A stretch of DNA of 64,000 nt. Source: Sphingomonas sp. SORGH_AS_0950 (lineage in GTDB: Bacteria; Pseudomonadota; Alphaproteobacteria; Sphingomonadales; Sphingomonadaceae). Under the pieces are notes generated by a model. That model made no database searches and was not told where the DNA came from. It saw nothing but the letters and a program-made list of their open reading frames with translations. Below are positions 1-6,934 of this stretch, in pieces. The position numbers were made by a program, and so were the translations under genes. Location: positions 62,001 through 126,000 of the forward strand of contig NZ_JAUTAE010000003.1 in the NCBI RefSeq assembly GCF_030818415.1, given 5' to 3'. Each line of letters opens with the position of its first letter. The first letter of the stretch is position 1.

Positions 1-802
1 GGAGCACCTCGTCCGCGACGAAGCGCTCCAGCCGCCAGCCTCGCGTCGATCCGGGGTCAGACGCGTCCAGAGGCATGGCGAGCGTCAAATTCGCGACGCT
101 GGGTGCTTGGCCGTCGGACAGTCTGGCCAGCGGCCCGTGAACGTCGCTGGATCGCAGGACGCGACAGCCGAATTCGTTGGCAAGATGGGAATTTGTATCG
201 GGCGCAGCAGGATACAGGCCTTTGAACGGCAGCACCAACGGGTTGTATAGCCCGTAATAGACGGGGATGTCGCGCTCGCCAAAATAGGCCTCGATCCGGT
301 TCACCTGTTCGTGTCCGGCGCGCGTCGCATCGTATGTGCTGCCCTGATCGAAGCCGAACGCTCGCTGCTGGTAAAAGGGGCGCTGCGGATCCGTCCGGTC
401 TGCGAGACGGCCGATCCCGATCACATAATCTTCGGGCTCATCTGCCTCGGCGGGCAGCTCCTTGGAATAGAGCCGCTTGGTCTGGAGCAGCGCGACCTTC
501 CGTTGTTCCAGATGCCCCCGACGCCGCAGCATGACGATCAGCGCGATATCGGCGATCTCCCAGCGGCGATACATCCACCGGCCGCCGAGCCAGTGCGTCT
601 CGATGTTGAGCGCTATCTGTTCCGCTGCGAAGAAGGCGGGCGGTGATGCGCTGAGCTCGGCGATCAGGATCCCGTCGAGCATCGGCTCATGCATGGACGG
701 ATGATCGGTCAGTGCGCGCGAGACCTTCTCGTTTGCCCCTGCGAACACGTCACGAACATAGTCGATGACGACGTCAGGAATGCCACCGAAGCCTGGACCC
801 AT
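1..802 (-). CDS. PD-(D/E)XK nuclease-like protein, 3' end outside window
   Basis: An open frame of about 267 codons runs leftward from an ATG at 802-800 and leaves the window without a stop, so the C-terminus is missing. The N-terminal 120 residues hold a pattern like a PD-(D/E)XK nuclease core: an acidic residue in IETHWLGG, an Asp in WEIADIALIV and a QxK signature in KVALLQTKRLY. Many Mrr-like and restriction-type nucleases use such a QxK strand. The rest (GIGRLADRTDP, PVYYGLYNPLVLPF) I do not recognise. It is transcribed in the same direction as the Abi_2 gene about 100 bases upstream, so a defence role is possible. The reading frame is clear; the nuclease reading is inference from motif spacing only. 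Confidence 0.6.
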   Translation of the reverse strand, partial: MGPGFGGIPDVVIDYVRDVFAGANEKVSRALTDHPSMHEPMLDGILIAELSASPPAFFAAEQIALNIETHWLGGRWMYRRWEIADIALIVMLRRRGHLEQRKVALLQTKRLYSKELPAEADEPEDYVIGIGRLADRTDPQRPFYQQRAFGFDQGSTYDATRAGHEQVNRIEAYFGERDIPVYYGLYNPLVLPFKGLYPAAPDTNSHLANEFGCRVLRSSDVHGPLARLSDGQAPSVANLTLAMPLDASDPGSTRGWRLERFVADEVL

Positions 803-904
803 GCTAGCCTGCCCTCTCCGGGTTAGTCTTTGCCCATGCGACACCCTGCCTTGGTTCTGGCGCGAACGACAGGGTCTTGTGTCGGGCACCGGGATTTGGC
901 CGTT

Positions 905-1759
905 CTAGTAGCCGACCTCGGCCGGCGGCACCTCGGGGAAGCGAGCGATGATCCTGCCGACCTTGGCGACGATCCCGACCGGGGCACCGCGCTGGGCCAG
1001 CAGATAGTCGAGGCACTCGAGGATGGCCTTCAGCTTGTTCCGTGGCGCCGTCGGCAGCCCGGCACGGCGCAGGCCCTGAGGCTGCTTCGGAAAACTCCGG
1101 TTGAACAGCCGATCATGGTGCGCGCAGATATTGCGCAGGTCGACCAGGCACTCGAGCCAGTTGGTGAAGACCTGATCGCTCGGCACGCCGAACTGTCCTG
1201 CGATTTGGGTCCGGAGCGAGCCCTCGAGGGTCTTGAAGATGCGCACCGCCCGCCCGAAGGTCAAAAACTCCTTCATCGTCCAGATCGGGGGGAGGATCGG
1301 GCTGCCGTATCGCTGCCGGTAGTGAAGCGCGCGCTGATCCTTCGTCTGGCCATAGGCCGACGTGAAGCTCTGCAGCGCCTCGATGTTCGCTGCGGCGTCG
1401 CGGAAGGCGGCGGGTGTGAAATAGGGATGACTGCCGTGGCGATCACTCAGCGTCTCGGACATCGCATTGCGCAAGAGGAGTTCGAACTGCCCGACCGCCG
1501 CAAAGCACGCCTCCCGTAGGAGCCCGTCGCACGCGTAGAGCTGCAGGATGTGCTGGTAGGTCGTACCCGGCACGAATGGCCGATTGGGTACGCCCGACTG
1601 GCGCCGGCTGATGAAGTAGATGCGGAGCCGCTCATATCCAATCAGCTCGATCTTGCGGGCCGCGACGTTGGGGCGCAGCACGACCAGACCCCGATTGCGC
1701 AGGTGTTGAACGCGCTGGGCAGCCGTGGCGTGGGGTTTGGTATAGGGTGCGAGCGTCAT
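905..1759 (-). CDS. Abi family protein (Abi_2, AbiD/AbiF-like HEPN)
   Basis: A 284-residue protein matching the Abi_2 family (AbiD/AbiF type), which blocks phage growth in abortive infection, probably as a HEPN ribonuclease. Family hallmarks are visible: the N-terminal Q-RVQHLRNRGL segment, YERLRIYF, the FELLLRNAMSETLSDRHG helix, and near residue 210 the HEPN signature RNICAHHDRLFN (R-x4-H). The length is typical. The ATG at 1759-1757 begins the conserved N-terminus. It lies on the same strand as the nuclease-like gene at 1-802. Family membership is confident; phage specificity cannot be read from sequence. Confidence 0.85.
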   Translation of the reverse strand: MTLAPYTKPHATAAQRVQHLRNRGLVVLRPNVAARKIELIGYERLRIYFISRRQSGVPNRPFVPGTTYQHILQLYACDGLLREACFAAVGQFELLLRNAMSETLSDRHGSHPYFTPAAFRDAAANIEALQSFTSAYGQTKDQRALHYRQRYGSPILPPIWTMKEFLTFGRAVRIFKTLEGSLRTQIAGQFGVPSDQVFTNWLECLVDLRNICAHHDRLFNRSFPKQPQGLRRAGLPTAPRNKLKAILECLDYLLAQRGAPVGIVAKVGRIIARFPEVPPAEVGY

Positions 1760-2328
1760 TCAAAAACGCGAAGGGCCGCCCTTTTGCACTCCCCGAAAGG
1801 ACGTGTGGCGACCCATGACCCGAATGATGTAGCGTGAAGAGGGAGGTTATGCAAGAGGGGCACCCTGACACTCTCGTAAGACTCCATCCATAGCAGGCTG
1901 ATCCGGACCAGCAAAGTGGCGGGTGCTTGTGCCCTGGCCAGGAAAGATGATCCGGCGTCTCCTGGCTATAGCCGGGACCGCCGCTCTACTCCGCTTCGCT
2001 CCGCCGAGCCTCCGCCGGGTCTCGGCCCATCCGGGTGACGATCGGCTGACAGGGCTCGAACCCGGCGGGCATGTCGTCCTCGCTGGCCGCGTTTGCGTAA
2101 GCGTACGGTGAAGGTGCCGCGTCAGGCGGGACGACATGCTCACATGCTCACATGCTCACATGCTCACATGCTCACATGATCACATGCTCACATGCTCACA
2201 TGCTCACATGGTCACATGGTCCGGTAAATTTGTGCTTTTTGCTCTCGCTCGCGAAGATGTTGATGGTCCGTCGTGCCGGTGCGCCCTAGGCCGACCTTGC
2301 GGTTCGTCAACCTGACGGCCCCGACGAC
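1760..2328. other. Gene-free stretch before small ORF
   Basis: No convincing coding frame on either strand. The only structured element is the 8-bp tandem array at 2135-2222, listed separately. Confidence 0.5.
2135..2222. repeat. Tandem 8-bp array, CATGCTCA x about 10.5
   Basis: Copies of CATGCTCA start at 2135, 2143, 2151, 2159, 2167, 2175, 2183, 2191, 2199, 2207 and 2215 with exact 8-bp spacing. The copies at 2175, 2207 and 2215 carry single or double variants (CATGATCA, CATGGTCA, CATGGTCC). The same octamer recurs 3.5 times at 52078-52105 upstream of parA, among 17-bp-phased relatives. Contiguous short repeats of this kind are used as centromeres by ribbon-helix-helix partition proteins (omega of pSM19035 binds 7-bp heptads). 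A second parS-like site is the best inference. Confidence 0.7.
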
Positions 2329-2538
2329 GTGATTACTATAGGGACCGCAACAATCGTAGCACTGGTACTCGGCACCGCGCCGCTCGTTGTCGCGATCCTC
2401 AGCTTGGTGGTGAAGATCATCGAGCTGTCGCGCCACTTAGGTCCAGTTGGGGACCCCCGGCGCTGGAACGCCGGGGCGTCCTTAAACAATTTGAGCCCCG
2501 AACGCCGGAACGCTCGGGGCTCAGGAGATGATCTATAG
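2329..2538 (+). CDS. Candidate small membrane peptide
   Basis: A 69-codon frame starting GTG. Residues 2-32 are almost entirely hydrophobic (IVALVLGTAPLVVAILSLVV, then KIIELSRHL), which would make one membrane helix with a basic exit. The C-terminal half overlaps two strong hairpins and is arginine-rich and unlikely to be conserved. No clear Shine-Dalgarno is visible. The arrangement, a short hydrophobic peptide ending in terminator-like stems, recalls type I toxin peptides or holin-like small proteins, but no family match can be claimed and it may not be translated. Confidence 0.3.
   Translation: MITIGTATIVALVLGTAPLVVAILSLVVKIIELSRHLGPVGDPRRWNAGASLNNLSPERRNARGSGDDL
2455..2523. terminator. 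Two tandem GC-rich hairpins
   Basis: The first stem is CCCCGGCG (2455-2462) with CGCCGGGG (2469-2476) and a 6-base loop. The second is a 10-bp perfect stem TGAGCCCCGA (2492-2501) with TCGGGGCTCA (2514-2523). The loops share a GGAACG core. No clear T-run follows either, so they may be bidirectional terminators, RNA stabilisers or protein sites. Confidence 0.45.
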
Positions 2539-2585
2539 AAACAGAACTTCGTAGCGGGCCCTACATAGGCCTCGATCCTTACGTT

Positions 2586-2945
2586 TCAAGTCGGCCCCGC
2601 GCGGCTCCGGGCGGGCGGCAACGCCTCGAATGCGGCGACCAGGCCGGGATCACGCAGCAATGTCGTCCATGTCCCTCCATAGGTGCGCGTGGCCAGATAA
2701 AAGGTGGCGCTGATACACTCGACCATGCGGCATCGCTCCAGCCTGTCGACCAGCGAATAACCCGGGCCGTACCGGGCGACGACATCCTGCAGGTCCACCC
2801 GCATGAGCGTCCCACATCCCGAGCAGCGGGTGCGGACCAGCGCATTCATCCGCAGCATCTCGCCCGCAGTGTCCATCCAGCGGGGCCACAGGGTGACGAT
2901 GTCGGCAGCGGGTTGCATCATCGGACGATACCTCCCCATCGGCAC
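2586..2945 (-). CDS. Hypothetical protein with Cys pairs (zinc-ribbon-like)
   Basis: A 119-residue protein. The core RTRCSGCGTLMRVDL carries a CxxC pair, followed by a conserved-looking YGPGYSLVDRLERCRMVEC with two more cysteines, so a small zinc ribbon is plausible. The layout resembles the protein encoded at 21841-22080 (RIVCACGRTINL then LRCQSC), suggesting a shared small-protein family in this replicon. ATG codons at 2945 and, slightly downstream, MMQPAADIV are both possible starts. Function unknown; a structural or nucleic-acid-binding role is only a guess from the zinc-ligand pattern. Confidence 0.6.
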   Translation of the reverse strand: MPMGRYRPMMQPAADIVTLWPRWMDTAGEMLRMNALVRTRCSGCGTLMRVDLQDVVARYGPGYSLVDRLERCRMVECISATFYLATRTYGGTWTTLLRDPGLVAAFEALPPARSRAGPT

Positions 2946-3169
2946 GATCGTCCAGCATCAGCCTCAGCATGAGGACTCGCTCTTGGCCGACGATCATAAG
3001 GGCATTTCGGGCTCCGAGTCCTAGCCGATGCGCTTCCCCGCGCAAGCCCGCGCCGCGGGCTTCTCCACTCACGTTGCGACCCTGGGGGTGTGCCGGGGCG
3101 CTATGCATCGGCCGTCCTGTCGCTTGTCGAAAGGCCCCGATCGTCGGGGTCGCTGGCAGGAGACGCATC

Positions 3170-3562
3170 ATGGCCGAGCAAAGCCCACATTCCGAAAGCG
3201 CCAAGGGCGGGGCATCCCCGATCGCGCGCCTCAACGATCTGCTGCGCCACAACATCCATGCTCCGGGTCGCAACCGGGTCATGATGACCAGCGGCGTGGC
3301 TGAGCTGATCGGAGACGTTAGCCTGTTCCGCAACTTCCAGAAGCGCGCCGAACTGATGCGCGCCGTTCGCGATTACGACGCCTTCGACCGATCGATCGAC
3401 CCCTATGGGGAACGCGACATGGGCCGGTTCGTGTTCGAGGACACCGACTGCTACTGGTAGATCGATTATTACAACGCCGATCTCTCCGCCGGCTCTGAAA
3501 ATCCGGCAGACGCCTCGTTGACCAGGCGCGTCCTGACGATCATGCGCGTCGACGAGTGGTGA
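3170..3562 (+). pseudogene. DUF3768 protein gene interrupted by in-frame TAG
   Basis: The ATG at 3170 follows AGGAG at 3158-3162. The product begins MAEQSPHSESAKGG and shows the DUF3768 pattern (IARLNDLLRHN, RVMMTSGVAELIG, FDRSIDPYGERDMG). At 3458-3460 an amber codon follows CYW exactly where the family usually has W-K-IDYY. The same frame then continues with IDYYNADLSAGSENPADAS and RRVLTIMRVDEW, typical of the family C-terminus, to TGA at 3560-3562. One A-to-T change (AAG to TAG) would explain it. Without readthrough a 96-residue truncated protein is made. DUF3768 proteins are common on alphaproteobacterial plasmids; their function is unknown. Confidence 0.8.
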
Positions 3563-3571
3563 ATGCCTCCT

Positions 3572-3604
3572 GCCCCGGCGGCTAACGCCGGGGCTCTCCT
3601 TTTG
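3572..3604 (+). terminator. Rho-independent-like terminator after DUF3768
   Basis: A perfect stem GCCCCGGCG (3572-3580) with CGCCGGGGC (3586-3594) and a 5-base loop, followed by a pyrimidine tract ending TTTT at about 3600-3603. It sits ten bases after the restored DUF3768 stop, which supports that stop as the original gene end. Confidence 0.65.
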
Positions 3605-3925
3605 CCCGCGGTCATGAGGATCAGACGGCTGTCCAGGGCTTTCCCGCGCGAAAGCACGAATATGGGGCAGCGGAAAAAGACGTGCGGGGATCACCGCATC
3701 CGACCCACAACCGTCGGAAAGCGCTGTCGTCGACGCCCCACCATCGTGACGACCGGGCAGCGCCGGCGTCAAGGATGCGCGGCGCCCCCAATTTTGCCGC
3801 GGCCTTCGCTTCGCTCCGTCCACGACAAAATCGGCTCCCCCACGCCCCGCTGGCGCGGTCCTGTGACCCCGACCCCGCCTGATCGTCAGGCCGCCCCCGT
3901 CATCCACGAACAGACGGAGGTTCAC
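3605..3925. other. Gene-free stretch
   Basis: About 320 bases without a coding frame I can support on either strand. The promoter of the small gene at 3926 is presumably near the right edge. Confidence 0.4.
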
Positions 3926-4069
3926 ATGCAAACGCAAACCGCACGCACCCAGGCATGGCTCGCGGACCTGGCCAAGATCCAAGTTGAGATCGATCAACAT
4001 GGAATGCCCGAGGCACCGCGGCGGACTCGCAAGCGGACCCGCAAGCTCAAGCCGCTCTGGGAAGAGTGA
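3926..4069 (+). CDS. Small basic hypothetical protein, 47 aa
   Basis: An ATG at 3926 lies five bases after GGAGG (3916-3920). The 47-residue product has an N-terminal amphipathic helix (ARTQAWLADLAKIQVEIDQ) and a basic tail (RRTRKRTRKLKPLWEE). The good ribosome site and clean helix-plus-basic-tail design suggest a real gene, but I know no function. It converges on the vapBC remnant. Confidence 0.5.
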   Translation: MQTQTARTQAWLADLAKIQVEIDQHGMPEAPRRTRKRTRKLKPLWEE

Positions 4070-4162
4070 GCGGCGACGGGGCGGCAGCGCCGCCCCGCTA
4101 TCGTCCTGTCTTGTGGTTCAAACGTGCCTGGTTTGTCGCCGTCGGCAATAGGGTATCGCTGA

Positions 4163-4569
4163 TCAGGCGAGCCAGTTTTCGACGGCGAGGCTCCGGACCC
4201 GTTCGAAGTCGCCGACGTTCGGCGTGACCAGCGTTGCTCCGGTCGCATAGGGTGCGCCGCTATCGGTAGGTCATTTGGCCCGATCGATTTCCCCGCAGCT
4301 TCCAACTCTGCCCGGATACCGGCATATTCCGTGTCGGCCGGAACATCGAGGGGAAGGATCTCGATTGCGCCCAGGATGGCCTCGACCTGCGCGAGCAGCC
4401 GGGGGGATCTCTTCTTCGCGCGACCATAACGCAGCTCGGCCGCCGTCACGATGCTGATGCACACTGCCTCGCTTCCCCGCGTCGCGATCTGATCGAAGAC
4501 CCGGCCTCGAGGGCTACGCACCAAGTCGGACACGATGTTTGTGTCGAGCATGTAGCGGGTACGGCTCAC
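4163..4569 (-). pseudogene. vapC: vapC-like PIN toxin gene, frameshifted
   Basis: The GTG at 4569-4567 overlaps the antitoxin stop (GTGA). The N-terminal two thirds read as a VapC PIN-domain ribonuclease: YMLDTNIVSDLVR holds the first catalytic Asp, ISIVTAAELRYG the conserved Glu, and GPNDLPIAAH the third acidic site. Near 4250-4252 one base is missing from a CCC run (where the family has H-A-Y); shifting frame restores YATGATLVTPNVGDFERV and VENWLA with a stop at 4163-4165. The restored protein would be about 135 residues, normal for VapC. As it stands, the original frame runs on into unrelated sequence, losing the last acidic region. Decay or a sequencing indel are both possible. Confidence 0.8.
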
Positions 4570-4831
4570 AGCTCGATATCCTTGAGCGGCAGCAAGGACG
4601 CATCCAGATCGTCTGGAAAGGCATCATCCGGGCCCAGCGGTTCCAGTGACCGAAGGGTGTCGAGGAGGTTCGGTCGCGGTTCAGGCTCGATGATGAGGCG
4701 ATCCCCTCTTTGTGGATCAGCACACGGCTGCCGGAGAACTCAAACTCGGCCGGGATGCGGACAGCCTGACTCCGGTTGTTGCGGAACAGCTTCGCTTCGC
4801 CGACATCCCGGTTCAGTGCGGGTTCGGCCAT
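4566..4831 (-). pseudogene. vapB: vapB-like antitoxin gene, frameshifted
   Basis: The ATG at 4831-4829 has GGAGG eight bases upstream. The start MAEPALNRDVGEAKLFRNN followed by RSQAVRIPAEFEFSG is the AbrB/SpoVT-like DNA-binding fold of VapB antitoxins. After HKEG the frame is lost: a GGGG run has one base too few. Adding one G gives GDRLIIEPEPRPNLLDTL and, at the end, SLLPLKDIEL, with TGA at 4568-4566 overlapping the vapC GTG, as expected for an intact operon. The restored length is 88 residues. As sequenced, the toxin-neutralising C-terminus is missing. Antitoxin and toxin are both broken, so the pair is probably inert unless these are sequencing errors. Confidence 0.8.
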
Positions 4832-5392
4832 CGCTAAAACCTCCATGGCATATCTCGTGTATATACCTAGGGAATCCGAGGCGGGGCAAGTGATCCAGTG
4901 GCACCATGCTGTTGGAATCGTGGCCGGGCGCGCGAATGACGTCGGGCGCTGTTGTCACCCCATCATCGATTGTAGTTCCCGATCCCGTTTGACGCGACCG
5001 CTTAGCGCCGTTGAATGGCTCCCACTCCCGCCACCGTCCGTCGGCGACCCGTGTGCATCTCGGCGCGAAAGGTGGGCGCTCCCTAGCGGTAGGCGGCACG
5101 ACGAGAGGCTAGCACGATAGTGGAAGCGGCCGAATTTCAGCCGCGGTCAAGCTCTTATACTAATCGCAGTCACTGCGCCCCTCGGCTCAATGTTGAAAAA
5201 TGACCGACCCCTCGCCTTCTCTCAAGGAGAAAAATTGCATCCAAACTGGATAGTAATTCATGAGTTGTCGTGAACGCAACACTTTGGCGATATTTCGTCA
5301 TATATTAGTTATACATTTGTGCGTTGTATGAGCGCAGGGTCGTGCATCATCTTGGTGCGCTCACTATGTGGACACAAGGCGGGGGGCGAAGA
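4832..5392. other. Intergenic region, AT-rich toward the right
   Basis: No supported gene. From about 5150 the base composition turns noticeably AT-rich, and this tract probably holds the promoter of the PLC-like gene. No operator could be recognised. Confidence 0.45.
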
Positions 5393-6814
5393 GTGACAAG
5401 CAAGGGTATCGATTATTATTTTGTAAATTCGTCGCTATTCGACCTTCATGCACAAGCGGAAAATACCGACGGGAGTTGGGCGCTGACGCCCATATCAGTA
5501 GGATGTTTGCCCCTGATCAACAATGGTAACGTGCAGATAAACTGGCGGGGACTCCACGAGCCATACGGATCTTTTTCATTTTCTACAACGGCACATACCC
5601 CGCAATCATTTACACAAAGTATCAATGTTGTTACTGGGAACACCAGCGGGCCACTCGATACTTTGATGAATACCCGGTCGATCATCGGTGCCGACTCTGC
5701 ACTCTCCTACGGGATGTTCGATGCGGGAACCGGCAAGGGCACAGGGCTTACCAATCAAGATCAGATCTATGCCTATCTGACGAGTCCGCAACGCGGATGG
5801 ATGGGTGCGCTGGCCTCTGCCGATCCAGCCGTCCGACAGGCGCCGTTTGCAAGCTTTGTTTTGCCTGGCGCTCATGATGCTGGCATGTTCGACCTGACGC
5901 AAGTCGACATCCTGTGCCTCTCCGCAGATGGCATCGCCGCCTTGATAAGGGCCTTTCTTGACTGGATTCCAGGGGCTGCTCAAATTGCTGGCCTTGCGGC
6001 GGTTCAGCTGAAAGGTGTGGTGATCGGCGAGGCCTTCACTCAGAAGGACAATATCGCAACGATGCTCGACCTGGGGTGTCGATATTTCGATTTCCGGCCA
6101 GGCTATGCGCCTTCCCCGATCAAAAAAATTCTCGGTGACTTGTATCATATCCATAACGTTATTCCTGGGCAGAAGCTCGATACGTTTTTCGAAGACGTCC
6201 TCAGGTGGCTGCTTGCGAACCCAACAGAAATCGTTGCCATCAGCTTGAGCACCGATGGTTTCAACGATCATGCGACCATGGATCCAAGCGCTGATGCACT
6301 ACGGACAAGCTTCGCTGCGGCACAGCAGGCCGTTGGCGCAGTATCTATACAGATCGGTTCGGCAACAGACCTATCGACCAGCTATGCGGATCTTATCGCA
6401 GCCAACAAACGCCTTTTCTTTCTGAACCAGCCATCGCTAGGCTGGTTTCCCGCCACCAAGTACGACTCCTACACGGATGCGTACCAGACCACTGACCCTC
6501 AGGTCATTATCGACGCGCTGAGGGCAATGACGAAGGCGGAGCAGACCAAGGATTATACGGTCCTGCAATTGCAGGCCACTGCCACGGGTAAAAATCCCGT
6601 CGCAAATGCCATCGCCTTGGCAGACTCGATGAGCGCCGCCTACGCTCCGCTTATGTCAACGAAGCCGATGATGGACTCGAATACGTATCCATGGCTGCTC
6701 GAGAATGTCGGTAATCTGTCCAGTAGCAATCTACTGATCATTCTGAACGATTTTGTTGACAATGCACTCGCCGGTTGCGTTGCCAGCGTATTGACAGCAC
6801 AGCGTTGTTCATAA
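5393..6814 (+). CDS. PI-PLC-like phosphodiesterase
   Basis: The central part shows the PLC-like phosphodiesterase (TIM-barrel, PI-PLC X type) signature: FVLPGAHDAGMFD with the first catalytic His, LDLGCRYFDFRPGY with the metal/phosphate-binding segment, then YHIHNVIPGQKLDTFFEDVLRWLLANP and EIVAISLS, typical of bacterial PI-PLC X domains. The family hydrolyses phosphodiester bonds of phosphoinositides or related headgroups. The first 110 residues form a separate beta-rich region (KGIDYYFVNSSLFDLHAQ). No signal peptide is obvious. The frame is open from 5324; I prefer GTG at 5393 (after a G-rich tract), with ATG at 5366 as alternative. GC content is visibly lower than in the downstream oxidase gene, which suggests separate acquisition. 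Substrate unknown. Confidence 0.7.
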   Translation: MTSKGIDYYFVNSSLFDLHAQAENTDGSWALTPISVGCLPLINNGNVQINWRGLHEPYGSFSFSTTAHTPQSFTQSINVVTGNTSGPLDTLMNTRSIIGADSALSYGMFDAGTGKGTGLTNQDQIYAYLTSPQRGWMGALASADPAVRQAPFASFVLPGAHDAGMFDLTQVDILCLSADGIAALIRAFLDWIPGAAQIAGLAAVQLKGVVIGEAFTQKDNIATMLDLGCRYFDFRPGYAPSPIKKILGDLYHIHNVIPGQKLDTFFEDVLRWLLANPTEIVAISLSTDGFNDHATMDPSADALRTSFAAAQQAVGAVSIQIGSATDLSTSYADLIAANKRLFFLNQPSLGWFPATKYDSYTDAYQTTDPQVIIDALRAMTKAEQTKDYTVLQLQATATGKNPVANAIALADSMSAAYAPLMSTKPMMDSNTYPWLLENVGNLSSSNLLIILNDFVDNALAGCVASVLTAQRCS

Positions 6815-6934
6815 GTATCAAATGTGCTCAACCTCTAAAGAACCCCGGTTTGCTGATGCAAACTTAAATCTGATCGATACGCCATCTCAACATAAATTCG
6901 CAAAATCGCGCGAATTTTCGGACGAGGACGAAAT

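Noticed and set aside
2135..2222. CRISPR array
   Set aside because: The unit is 8 bp with no spacers, and no cas genes are present.
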